Source: [Clostridium] saccharolyticum WM1
GTDB taxonomy: Bacteria > Bacillota > Clostridia > Lachnospirales > Lachnospiraceae
Assembly: GCF_000144625.1 (NCBI RefSeq)
Contig: NC_014376.1
Coordinates: forward strand, 2,542,001-2,606,000
Length of the DNA: 64,000 nt
Reading direction: 5' to 3'
Below are positions 35,521 to 43,544 of this stretch, piece after piece. The position numbers were made by a program, and so were the translations under genes. Position 1 is the stretch's first letter, and every line of letters starts with the position of its first letter. The notes beneath the pieces are model-generated. The model saw only the letters and a program-made list of their open reading frames with translations, searched no databases and was not told the origin of the DNA.

Positions 35521-37053
35521 ATGACAAGCAACTATATATTAATCGCAGATGATGATCCGGATATTCTGGAAGGCCTTGCCCATGCCGTAGAAAAGGAATT
35601 TGAAAACAAGTTAAACGTATTAAGCTGCAAGAACGGGGCCATCGCGGTCGATATCTTAAGATGTAATACCATTGATATCTTGATTACCGATATTAAGATG
35701 CCGGTTATGAACGGAATTGAATTGCTGGGCTTTATCAAGCAGCATCACATCACCTGCAAAAGCGTTGTCCTAAGCAGTTATGACGACTTTAACCTTGCAA
35801 GAGATGCCCTTCGTCTTGGTGCAGTTGATTATCTTTTAAAGCCCATTGATTTCCCGGTGTTGAATCAGCTCCTGTACCGGCTGCTGGCCCAGGTCATGAC
35901 AGAGCAAAGCGGCTTGGGCGGACGTAATTATCCCATTAACATGCAGCAGTTGCTGGAATCCTATTTACAGAAGCCCATACAAAAAACTGCTCATATGCTT
36001 GCATTTGAAGAAAAGTATACCCTGACCCCCGACTCTGCCTGTATCGTGGGCTGCATTAAGCTGAATGCCGTTTATTCCGGTAAGCTTTTTCAGCTTCAGG
36101 AAGGTCTGCGTGAAGACCTTTACCACTGCCTGTACCGGTCCCATATCCAATACCGAACCATTATAACAGGGGAAATGGCCTCCTGTTTTGTATTTATGCT
36201 GTTTCCTGATACAGATATCCCCGACTGCTTTGACAGCCTCCTTTCCTATGGGGAGCATCTGTCCGGCCAGGGTTATAAGTTTCAATTCAGCAATCAATAT
36301 ATCACCTTCCGCCAATGCTCCAATGGGTTTAAAGATTGTCTCGACTGGTTTGAATCGGGCTATTACGACCTCCCCCATAACCCTGCTTATGATGGTTATT
36401 CTATTAAGGATATTTCCGAATTCATCCATCAGGCAACAAATTCCCTGGCCGTTTATGATATGAAGAACACCCTCCATCATCTCCGCCTTTTCTTTGCTGT
36501 CAGCAATTATTTAAAGCCACCGGTGAAGGAGACAAAAAAGACGCTGAATCATTTTATTTATGCACTGATTCGGCTGAATCCAAAATATATCGAGCCGGTC
36601 AGCGGGCTGAAATTCAGCGAACATGATCTGTTCGGCCAAATCGAGAATGCCCCTTCCTTTTCGATTCTGGAAAAGGAATTATACGGTTCCTTAAATCACC
36701 TGGTGGAGGTTGTGCTGCACTCCCTGCCTAATAAGGAAGACTGCATTATTGAAAAGGCAAAATCCTACATTGATAAGAATTACAATGAATGCATCAGCCT
36801 GGAAGAGGTAGCCGCCCATGTTTACATGAACAAAAGCTATTTTTCCTCCTTTTTTAAGAGCAAGGCCGGTCTCACCTACCGTGATTATCTACGTAATTGC
36901 CGCATTGAAAAGTCCATCCGTCTCATTGCTGACAACAATATGAAAATTTACGAAATCGCTCAGGCGGTGGGTTATAATGATTCCGCACACTTTATCCGTG
37001 CTTTTAAGGAAGTGACCGGAAAAAGTCCTGGGGATTATAAAGCTTCCTCATAA
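35521..37053 (+). CDS. YesN/AraC-type response regulator
   Basis: This 510-residue regulator has a receiver domain (acidic residues 10-12, phospho-acceptor Asp57 in ILITDIKMP). A long middle region follows, and then a C-terminal AraC DNA-binding domain (ISLEEVAAHVYMNKSYFSSFF, VGYNDSAHFIRAFKEVTGKSP). Its start has GAGAGGAGGCGCTT upstream. Its last 50 bases overlap the 3' end of the convergent MATE gene, so the two coding regions share DNA. The probable target is the divergent binding-protein promoter near 33571. Confidence 0.93.
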   Translation: MTSNYILIADDDPDILEGLAHAVEKEFENKLNVLSCKNGAIAVDILRCNTIDILITDIKMPVMNGIELLGFIKQHHITCKSVVLSSYDDFNLARDALRLGAVDYLLKPIDFPVLNQLLYRLLAQVMTEQSGLGGRNYPINMQQLLESYLQKPIQKTAHMLAFEEKYTLTPDSACIVGCIKLNAVYSGKLFQLQEGLREDLYHCLYRSHIQYRTIITGEMASCFVFMLFPDTDIPDCFDSLLSYGEHLSGQGYKFQFSNQYITFRQCSNGFKDCLDWFESGYYDLPHNPAYDGYSIKDISEFIHQATNSLAVYDMKNTLHHLRLFFAVSNYLKPPVKETKKTLNHFIYALIRLNPKYIEPVSGLKFSEHDLFGQIENAPSFSILEKELYGSLNHLVEVVLHSLPNKEDCIIEKAKSYIDKNYNECISLEEVAAHVYMNKSYFSSFFKSKAGLTYRDYLRNCRIEKSIRLIADNNMKIYEIAQAVGYNDSAHFIRAFKEVTGKSPGDYKASS

Positions 37054-38359
37054 GCAACTGTACTTTTTTCCAAAACATCAATATTACGCAAAGGACATTC
37101 ACCAATCCTTCTGTTATAACAAATGACAGCCAAACCCCTGTCATTTCCCAGATCCGGCTTAAAAGGAGCACCATGGGTACAAGAACAATACAGCCCCGTG
37201 CCACGGAAACAAGAAAGGCAAGCATTCCCCGCTCGGCAGCACTTAAATACATGCTTATAATAATATTGATTCCTGCAAAGAAAAACCCGATAAAATAAAT
37301 CTTAAGCCCTTCCCTGGCGAGCAATGCAATTACGGCATTCTGATCACTATTGAATACCTTGATCATCTGATCTGAGCAGAAAAATACCAGAGAATAAATG
37401 ACTGATGCTACAGCCAAAGAGGTGGCAACTGCATAACGGAGCAGTTTCTTAATCATCACACCGTTCCCTGAGCCATAGGCTTTGCTGACCAGCGGCTGTA
37501 TCCCCTGGGCAATTCCTGTAAAAACCGAAATCCCTACCAGTGCAATATTGGCCACAATTCCATAGGATGCAATACCCAGATTTCCCTCCAGGCCCAGGAT
37601 AACCAGATTAAAGGTGATCAAAACAATGGCAGAGGACACCTCCGTAATCAATGCAGACAGACCCAGACCCAGGATATCCCGTACAGTTTTCAGCTGAATT
37701 CTGCTTCGAATCCACCCAAGGCCGCTTTTCCCCCCTAAAAAGTGCAGGGATAAAACCCCAAGACTGATGACGGGGGCCAGACCGGTGGCAAAAGCGGCAC
37801 CAAACATCCCCATTCCCATGGGAAACATAAATACATAATCCAGAATAATGTTGGAAAAGCTCCCTGTCAGCATTGCAATCATGGACAATTTAGGATTATT
37901 GTCATTCCTCACAAATGCCAGCATAACATTATTGAGGATAAAAATCGGTGCAAAGGAAAGTATGGTACTTAAATATTTCCTGGTCAGCGGTAAAGTGGCT
38001 GCATCCGCCCCCAATATTACAGCCAGAGAATCGGTACCCAGTATTCCTGTTATTACAAATAATATTCCGGCAACGGCCCCAAGCTTTAGGCTGGAGGTAA
38101 AAACGGAATTGATTTGTTTCCCCTCATTCTGGTATTTTAAAATGCTGTACCGGGTAGCGCCTCCCATGCCGATCATCAGTCCGGTGCCATGGATCAGACT
38201 GTAAATCCCAATGGAAAAATTCAGCGCCGCCAGGCCTGCAGCGCCCAGTGCCTTTGATACAAAAAAGGTATCCGCCAGTATATAGCAGGAGAGTCCTATC
38301 ATTCCAAGAATATTAAGGCTTACATATTTGACATAGCTTTTTAAAACAGATTGTACCAT
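37004..38359 (-). CDS. MATE family efflux transporter
   Basis: This 451-residue protein has about 12 predicted membrane helices and the two-half repeat of MATE exporters, which use sodium or proton gradients to expel drugs or metabolites. Visible segments include LADTFFVSKALGAAGLAALNF in helix 1-2 and GIAQGIQPLVSKAYGSGN in the second half. The start at 38359 follows ATAAGGAGGATAAGAAAG. The 3' end overlaps the convergent response regulator by 50 bases. Its leader has a consensus promoter and a terminator just before the ribosome-binding site, so expression is probably induced by relieving termination. Confidence 0.92.
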   Translation of the reverse strand: MVQSVLKSYVKYVSLNILGMIGLSCYILADTFFVSKALGAAGLAALNFSIGIYSLIHGTGLMIGMGGATRYSILKYQNEGKQINSVFTSSLKLGAVAGILFVITGILGTDSLAVILGADAATLPLTRKYLSTILSFAPIFILNNVMLAFVRNDNNPKLSMIAMLTGSFSNIILDYVFMFPMGMGMFGAAFATGLAPVISLGVLSLHFLGGKSGLGWIRSRIQLKTVRDILGLGLSALITEVSSAIVLITFNLVILGLEGNLGIASYGIVANIALVGISVFTGIAQGIQPLVSKAYGSGNGVMIKKLLRYAVATSLAVASVIYSLVFFCSDQMIKVFNSDQNAVIALLAREGLKIYFIGFFFAGINIIISMYLSAAERGMLAFLVSVARGCIVLVPMVLLLSRIWEMTGVWLSFVITEGLVNVLCVILMFWKKVQLLMRKLYNPQDFFRSLP

Positions 38360-38380
38360 CTTTCTTATCCTCCTTATAAC

Positions 38381-38441
38381 ATAAAAAAGGTGTTCTTAAA
38401 ATATTCCTTCTACGACCTAACGGAATACTTCAGAACACCTT
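38381..38441 (-). terminator. Attenuator-type terminator in the MATE gene leader
   Basis: Minus-strand AAGGTGTTCT (38441-38432) pairs with AGAACACCTT (38396-38387), and the stem continues with GTATTCC/GGAATAT. It is followed by TTTTTTAT. The MATE ribosome-binding site follows within about 10 bases. A second hairpin, CTTTGCC-ACCG-GGTAAAG (38465-38448), lies just upstream. Confidence 0.75.
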
Positions 38442-38493
38442 AAAATTCTTTACCCGGTGGCAAAGAACAGGTTTATTTATAAAAGCCAAAGCT

Positions 38494-38522
38494 ATCATAA
38501 TACAGTATGGGCAGTTTGTCAA
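38494..38522 (-). promoter_or_regulatory. MATE gene promoter
   Basis: Minus-strand TTGACA (38522-38517) and TATGAT (38499-38494) with a 17-base spacer are near-consensus sigma-A elements. Predicted start near 38487 gives a leader of about 128 bases. Confidence 0.8.
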
Positions 38523-38571
38523 TCTTCAGTGATTTTAACCTTCACGATAAAATTGCTTGTCATTTCTTACA

Positions 38572-38712
38572 TTACTTATCCTTTTTATCCAGAAGGTTTT
38601 TCTCAATCCACTGAAATCCCATGATAAGCAGTGTGATAATTATGATAACTACAAATATACTGAGCATTCCCTTCCACATAATACCCAGTGACAAAAGAAA
38701 TTTATCTAACAT
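38572..38712 (-). CDS. Small single-helix membrane protein, probable gamma-subunit-like partner of OadB
   Basis: This 46-residue frame starts at ATG 38712 with AAGGAGCCAGCT upstream. It has a short N-terminal amphipathic part (MLDKFLLSLGIMWKG) and one hydrophobic helix (MLSIFVVIIIITLLIMGF), with a charged tail ending LLDKKDK. Gamma subunits of sodium-pumping decarboxylases are small one-helix membrane proteins with this layout and lie beside the beta subunit. It is 49 bases downstream of the oadB-type gene. The assignment rests on position and topology only. Confidence 0.7.
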   Translation of the reverse strand: MLDKFLLSLGIMWKGMLSIFVVIIIITLLIMGFQWIEKNLLDKKDK

Positions 38713-38761
38713 AGCTGGCTCCTTTCTATCCGTCAGCAGAGATTCCGTCAACGGATCCCGT

Positions 38762-39898
38762 TCATAATAAGGTGGTCAAAAGGTTCAAGACAATTCCCCC
38801 TGCCAAAACAGAGGCAATCTGCCCGGAAACATTTGCCCCGATCGCATGCATCAGCAGATGATTGGTAGGGTCTTCCTTAATGGACATCTTCTGTACAACA
38901 CGGGCTGACATGGGGAAAGCGGATATACCGGCTGCGCCGATCATGGGGTTGATTTTGTTTTTACGGAATAGATTAATAAACTTGGCAAACATCACTCCTC
39001 CTATGGTATCGAATACAAAAGCAAAAAGACCAAGGACAAGAATCACAAGGGTCTGCCAGGTCACAAAAGCTTCAGCTCTCATACTGAAGGAAATGGTAAT
39101 CCCCAGCAGCAGAGTAATCAGATTGGCAAGTATATTCTGTGCCGCATCGGATAAGCTGTGCAGAACCCCGCATTCTCTTAATAAGTTTCCAAACATCAGA
39201 AAGCCTACCAGAGAAACAGACTGGGGGGCAACAAATCCTGCAATCATGGAAACTGCGATGGGAAAAAGAATCCGGATCCTTTTGGACACTGATACGGGAT
39301 TGTAAGGCATTCGGATCTGGCGTTCCTTTTTGGTGGTGACCAGCTTAATGGCAAAAGGCTGGACCAGAGGAACCAGGGCCATGTAGGAATAAGCCGCCAC
39401 CGCAATTGGTCCGATGTAGTTTGACTTAAGGATCTGAGAAACCAGTATGGAGGTGGGTCCGTCAGCTGCACCGATAATCCCAATGGAAGCTGCATCAGAA
39501 AGTTCAAAACCAAGCAATACCGCTACAGATATGGTTAGAAAGATACCAAATTGGGCTGCCGCACCGAACAGCATCATAATGGGATTGGACAAAAGGGGGC
39601 CAAAATCAATCATGGCTCCAATACCGATAAAAAGGAGGAGAGGCAGCGCTTCCGAGGCTTCGATCCCTGATTCAAACAGCCACTGAATAATCCCATGGGT
39701 ATTGCCTATGCCGGGGAGGATCTGATCCACCACACCTGACATGGGAAGGTTGACCAGGATTGCTCCGAATCCCATGGGGAGAAGGAGGGAAGGCTCGTAC
39801 CCCTTGTTAACCGCAAGATAGATCAGTAAAAACCCTACGAAATACATGACTAACTGAGGAATTGTAATAGAAGTAATACCTGACAATAAAAAATCCAT
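38762..39898 (-). CDS. oadB: Sodium ion-translocating decarboxylase beta subunit (OadB/GcdB/MmdB type)
   Basis: This 378-residue integral membrane subunit couples decarboxylation of a carboxybiotin carrier to sodium export. The conserved sodium/proton-site motif GIIGAADGPTSI is present, as are GIGAMIDFGPLL near the N terminus and IGAAGISAFPMSARVVQ in the C-terminal part. No carboxyltransferase (alpha) or biotin-carrier subunit lies nearby, so it must partner with proteins encoded elsewhere. The acid (oxaloacetate, methylmalonyl-CoA, glutaconyl-CoA) cannot be told. ATG 39898 is preceded by AGGGAGATAAAAA, and a structured leader lies upstream. Confidence 0.92.
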   Translation of the reverse strand: MDFLLSGITSITIPQLVMYFVGFLLIYLAVNKGYEPSLLLPMGFGAILVNLPMSGVVDQILPGIGNTHGIIQWLFESGIEASEALPLLLFIGIGAMIDFGPLLSNPIMMLFGAAAQFGIFLTISVAVLLGFELSDAASIGIIGAADGPTSILVSQILKSNYIGPIAVAAYSYMALVPLVQPFAIKLVTTKKERQIRMPYNPVSVSKRIRILFPIAVSMIAGFVAPQSVSLVGFLMFGNLLRECGVLHSLSDAAQNILANLITLLLGITISFSMRAEAFVTWQTLVILVLGLFAFVFDTIGGVMFAKFINLFRKNKINPMIGAAGISAFPMSARVVQKMSIKEDPTNHLLMHAIGANVSGQIASVLAGGIVLNLLTTLL

Positions 39899-39962
39899 TT
39901 TTTATCTCCCTTCACCTATACGATCTTTTCCTGCCGTCAAAAACCTCCCGGGCAATCAAAAT

Positions 39963-40035
39963 AGACAAGACCTGTTCCTAACCAGGACACAGGCCTTGTC
40001 TTTTCAAATAAAACCGGAACCTGACAGTTCCGGTT
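39963..40035 (-). promoter_or_regulatory. Two hairpins in the oadB leader
   Basis: AACCGGAAC/GTTCCGGTT (40035-40012 on the minus strand, followed by TTATTTG) and AGACAAG/CTTGTCT with an inner CCTG/CAGG stem (40001-39963, followed by ATTTTGATT) lie between a promoter near 40117-40145 and the oadB start. The first may also end hydF transcripts. The rest of the 315-base gap shows nothing else. Confidence 0.55.
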
Positions 40036-40116
40036 ATTGATCTCACTGCTTGCCAATAAAATTAAGGCTTTTTCAGTTACCTCATGATGACTGTCCCTCT
40101 ATATCTGGCTATCATT

Positions 40117-40145
40117 AACATATCATAAGCATATCCGCAAGTCAA
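40117..40145 (-). promoter_or_regulatory. Promoter upstream of oadB
   Basis: Minus-strand TTGACT (40145-40140) and TATGTT (40122-40117) are 17 bases apart. The predicted leader to oadB is about 210 bases. Confidence 0.6.
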
Positions 40146-40213
40146 CAGGAACAAACATATTTATACAATCCATTAACATTTGTATGATACCGGCAAACCA
40201 AAGGCATAACTTA

Positions 40214-41410
40214 TCAGGGCAGCAGCTCTTTCAGATGAGGGAATACCTTTAGGCTCCTTTTCAAAATACCCTTCATAGAAGCGATGGCTGTTCCATAATT
40301 GGTAAAGGGCACCCCGGCATCTGCCGCACACTTTCTCCGGTATTCCATTTCCCGTTCATTCAGCATGCATCCGCCGCAATGAATGATCAGCTTATAGTCC
40401 GACAAATCTTCCGGAAATTCCCGGCCGGAGGATGTCTCTATCACAAGCTCCTTTCCCGTATGCTGCCGAAGCCAGCGGGGAAGCTTTACGGTACCAATAT
40501 CATCGCACTGCCGGTGGTGGGTACAGCCTTCGGAAATCAGGATCTTGTCCCCATCTTTCAAATCTCCTATGACCGCCACTCCCTTTACCGCATCCCCTAA
40601 AAAGCCCTTATATCTGGCCATAAGGATGGAGAAGGATGTGAGAAGGATCTCTTCCGGCGTATCCTTACTTACCTGCTCAAAGGCCTGACTGTCTGTAATA
40701 ACAAGGGCAGGCCTGGCTCCCAGCCTTTCCAAGGTTCCCTTTAATTCTGTTTCACGCACTGCCACTGATACGGCACCTGCTTCCAGAATATCCCGGATCG
40801 CCTGCTGCTGGGGCAGGATCAGGCGTCCCTTTGGCGCAGCCTTGTCAATGGGAATCACCAAAACCACCAGGTCATAAGGATTCAGCAGATCCCCTACGAT
40901 CCTCATTTTTGTATCTCCGGTATTTACAAGGCCTCCGATCCGTTCCTTTAACTCCTGAATAAACAGTCCTTCCGACGCACTGACGGAAAGTCCGTCCTCA
41001 TAGGTCTGTTCCCCGGTAAGGTCGCACTTATTATAAGCAACCACATAAGGAATCTTCTTTTCCTGAAACAAATGGATCAGTTCCTCATCGGTTTTTGTCT
41101 TACCTGCGGCCCCATCTACCACCAAAACCGCACAGTCGGACCGGTTTAATATCTGTTTTGTTTTCCTTACCCGCATCTCTCCCAAAGCGCCTTCATCATC
41201 AAAGCCCGGCGTATCGATGATGACCACCGGTCCCATGGGAAGAAGCTCCATGGATTTATAAACAGGATCTGTGGTCGTTCCCTTCACCTCTGACACGACG
41301 GACAGCTCCTGCCCGGTCACTGCATTGACAACGCTTGATTTCCCCGCATTGCGCCGGCCGAAAAATCCAATGTGTACCCGCTCGGAGGATGGTGTTTCAT
41401 TAAGTCCCAT
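40214..41410 (-). CDS. hydF: [FeFe]-hydrogenase H-cluster maturation GTPase HydF
   Basis: HydF is the scaffold on which the two-iron subcluster is built before transfer to the hydrogenase. The N-terminal GTPase domain has P-loop GRRNAGKSS, DTPGFDDEG and NKCD. The C-terminal iron-sulfur domain carries EGCTHHRQCDDIG and IHCGGCM, giving the conserved cysteines. Length is 398 residues, typical. ATG 41410 is chosen because AGAGGTG sits 7 bases upstream; the in-frame GTG at 41419 overlaps that site. It follows hydG and a TM1266-type gene. Confidence 0.96.
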   Translation of the reverse strand: MGLNETPSSERVHIGFFGRRNAGKSSVVNAVTGQELSVVSEVKGTTTDPVYKSMELLPMGPVVIIDTPGFDDEGALGEMRVRKTKQILNRSDCAVLVVDGAAGKTKTDEELIHLFQEKKIPYVVAYNKCDLTGEQTYEDGLSVSASEGLFIQELKERIGGLVNTGDTKMRIVGDLLNPYDLVVLVIPIDKAAPKGRLILPQQQAIRDILEAGAVSVAVRETELKGTLERLGARPALVITDSQAFEQVSKDTPEEILLTSFSILMARYKGFLGDAVKGVAVIGDLKDGDKILISEGCTHHRQCDDIGTVKLPRWLRQHTGKELVIETSSGREFPEDLSDYKLIIHCGGCMLNEREMEYRRKCAADAGVPFTNYGTAIASMKGILKRSLKVFPHLKELLP

Positions 41411-41452
41411 GGCGATCACCTCTTTTACTGTTAATTACTGCGATGGCAGCGA

Positions 41453-41480
41453 GCCCAAGTCAGGCTTGTCAGACTTGGGC
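41453..41480. repeat. Intercistronic hairpin between hydG and hydF
   Basis: GCCCAAGTC (41453-41461) pairs with GACTTGGGC (41472-41480), a 9-bp stem without a T-run. It may set mRNA stability or processing between the two genes. Confidence 0.5.
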
Positions 41481-41494
41481 AACTGTCAGCAGGG

Positions 41495-42910
41495 TCAGAA
41501 ACGGAAATCCCTGATCCCTTGTTCTATCTTTTCTAAATGGTCCTTACAAATCAGGCGGACCTTCTCCTTTGGAATGTGGTTTAATTCCGCCGCAATCAGG
41601 GCTTCGCCGATTTTTGTTGTATCCTCTGAAGCATAATCCATCAAATATTCCTTTAAGGTCATCAGGGCATTAGGCTGACAGCAATTCTGGATCTGACCGC
41701 TTTTGCAAAGACTCATAAACCGGTCTCCTGTACGCCCTTCCCGGTAGCAGGCCGTGCAGAAAGAGGGAATATAGCCCATATCCATGAGCCAGTGAACTAC
41801 TTCATCCAGAGAACGCTGATCCGAAACGTCAAATTGTTCCGTATCCGTAGGTCGTATTTCCTCCTGATAGCCGCCTACGCTGGTTCTGGAACCTCCGCTG
41901 ATCTGGGATACGCCCAGGCGGATCACCTTTTCTCTTACCTTCTGGCTTTCCCTGGTGGAAACGATCATTCCCGTATAAGGGACTGAAATCCGGATCAGAG
42001 CGCAGAGCTTGGCAAATATTTCATCATCAATTCCATTGTCAAAGGCATTGGGATCAATATCATCGGCTCTCTTGATGCGGGGAACGCTGATGGTATGAGG
42101 TCCTACACCATGAACCGCTTCCAGATGCTCCGCATGCATTAGAAGTCCTGCAAATTCATACTGGTACAGCTCTAATCCGAAGAGAACACCCAGGCCTACG
42201 TCATCAATGCCGCCTTCCATTGCCCGGTCCATTGCCTCGGTGTGGTAAGCATAGTTGTGCTTGGGGCCTGTTGGGTGGAGCTTTTCATAGCTTTCCTTGT
42301 GATAGGTCTCCTGAAAGAGAATATAGGTTCCGATCTCCGCTTCTTTCAGCTTCCGGTAATTCTCTACCGTGGTCGCGGCAATGTTGATATTGACCCGGCG
42401 GATGGCGCCGTTTTTATGCTTGATGGAATATATGGTTTTAATACAATCCAGGATATATTCAATGGGATTGTTTACAGGATCCTCTCCTGCTTCAATGGCA
42501 AGCCTTTTATGCCCCATGTCCTGAAGAGCGATGACTTCTTTTTCCACCTCATCAAGAGTCAGCTTTTTCCTGGCGATATGTTTGTTTTTTAAATGATAGG
42601 GACAGTAGGTACAGCCATTTACACAGTAGTTGGATAGATAAAGAGGGGCAAACATGACGATGCGGCTTCCATAGAAATCCTTTTTGATCTGTTCTGCCAG
42701 ATCGTAGATTTCCTGGATTTTTTCCGGAATGTCACAGGCCAGTAAGACAGAGGCCTCCCGATGGGTCAGGCCTTTTGCCAGCCTTGCCTTGGCAATGATC
42801 TGATCGATCAGCTCAGTATTTGATTTGTTTCTTTCCGCGTAGTCAAGCGTATCAAGAATTTCTTCATGGGAAATAAATTCTTCCGCTTTTAGGGATTTCG
42901 GATCATACAT
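41495..42910 (-). CDS. hydG: [FeFe]-hydrogenase maturase HydG (tyrosine lyase, radical SAM)
   Basis: HydG splits tyrosine to p-cresol, CO and cyanide, which become ligands of the H-cluster. The radical-SAM motif is NYCVNGCTYCPYH (CX3CX2C). The C-terminal auxiliary cluster motif has FCTACYREGRTGDRF and IQNCCQPNA. Length is 471 residues, normal for HydG and longer than ThiH. The start has AAAGGAAGTAACACT upstream. HydE is not in this window. It is co-directional with the TM1266-type gene before it and hydF after it. Confidence 0.97.
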   Translation of the reverse strand: MYDPKSLKAEEFISHEEILDTLDYAERNKSNTELIDQIIAKARLAKGLTHREASVLLACDIPEKIQEIYDLAEQIKKDFYGSRIVMFAPLYLSNYCVNGCTYCPYHLKNKHIARKKLTLDEVEKEVIALQDMGHKRLAIEAGEDPVNNPIEYILDCIKTIYSIKHKNGAIRRVNINIAATTVENYRKLKEAEIGTYILFQETYHKESYEKLHPTGPKHNYAYHTEAMDRAMEGGIDDVGLGVLFGLELYQYEFAGLLMHAEHLEAVHGVGPHTISVPRIKRADDIDPNAFDNGIDDEIFAKLCALIRISVPYTGMIVSTRESQKVREKVIRLGVSQISGGSRTSVGGYQEEIRPTDTEQFDVSDQRSLDEVVHWLMDMGYIPSFCTACYREGRTGDRFMSLCKSGQIQNCCQPNALMTLKEYLMDYASEDTTKIGEALIAAELNHIPKEKVRLICKDHLEKIEQGIRDFRF

Positions 42911-42994
42911 AGTGTTACTTCCTTTCTTTTGGGTCAGCTTCTGCTTCTCCGTCAGTTAAATTTTCTTAAGGGCTTGCCTTTTAAAACAGCTTTG

Positions 42995-43246
42995 TTATGC
43001 CTGTTTTCCCTGATAGGCAGTTTTGGAACTGATACCTTTTAATTTTCCGATCTTACCGGTCAGGGCGGAAATAATGCTCTGGGGTGCATCCACTGCAATG
43101 CTGATGATGCTCACCTGTTTTTTAGGGTAAGGGATTCCCATTCGGCCAATGATATGCTGCCGGTACTCATGAAGAATGTCATTGAGTAATTCTACGGATT
43201 CTTCCTCTTCTACCACAATACCGATTACTGCAATTCTGGTTTCCAT
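42995..43246 (-). CDS. TM1266-family protein (putative iron-only hydrogenase system regulator)
   Basis: This 83-residue protein has an ACT/NikR-like ferredoxin fold pattern: ETRIAVIGIVVEE, RMGIPYPKKQVSIISIAVDAP and TGKIGKLKGISSKTAY. Members of this family are found next to hydE, hydF or hydG and are thought to regulate hydrogenase genes; direct function is not established here. Three ATGs stand in a row. The third (43246) gives the usual METRIAV start and sits 6-7 bases after GGAGGA. It is the first gene of the maturation operon, behind an attenuator-like leader. Confidence 0.88.
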   Translation of the reverse strand: METRIAVIGIVVEEEESVELLNDILHEYRQHIIGRMGIPYPKKQVSIISIAVDAPQSIISALTGKIGKLKGISSKTAYQGKQA

Positions 43247-43290
43247 CATCATTCCTCCGTAAATTTTATTCTGGATCCTGCTTGATAAAG

Positions 43291-43316
43291 CAAAAAACCG
43301 CGCCATAAAGGCGCGG
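43291..43316 (-). terminator. Strong intrinsic terminator in the leader of the hydrogenase-maturation operon
   Basis: Minus-strand CCGCGCC (43316-43310), loop TTTAT and GGCGCGG (43304-43298) are followed by TTTTTTG. It lies about 45 bases before the first start codon and about 70 bases after the predicted transcription start. Read-through is therefore needed for expression. Confidence 0.85.
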
Positions 43317-43393
43317 CAAAATAAACAATTTCTCAGGTGCCGAACCTTCTACCTCAAACCGGATTTTTGGTATCAGGATGCTGCTATGAGGAC

Positions 43394-43422
43394 AGCATAT
43401 CATATTTGAGATTTTTTTTCAA
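43394..43422 (-). promoter_or_regulatory. Promoter of the hydrogenase-maturation operon
   Basis: Minus-strand TTGAAA (43422-43417) and TATGCT (43399-43394) are 17 bases apart. Predicted start near 43387. Confidence 0.7.
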
Positions 43423-43503
43423 TTACCCCCACTTATAAAATATTTTTTATGAGAACCGGCCGGTGGCTTTGCAGGACCATGTTTGCTGCCTGATGGGCGA
43501 AAC

Positions 43504-43543
43504 TAGCTCCATGAACGGTTTACTTAACCTTCATGGAGCCAGC
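43504..43543 (-). terminator. Hairpin terminator after the PHP/MFS operon
   Basis: Minus-strand GCTCCATGAA (43539-43530) pairs with TTCATGGAGC (43515-43506), followed by TAGTTTCG. It starts right after the stop codon at 43545. Confidence 0.6.
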
Positions 43544-43544
43544 T

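Noticed and set aside
38360..38487. Leader peptide controlling the MATE gene
   Set aside because: The only ATG in the leader (followed by TTA TAA) comes after the terminator and has no ribosome-binding site.
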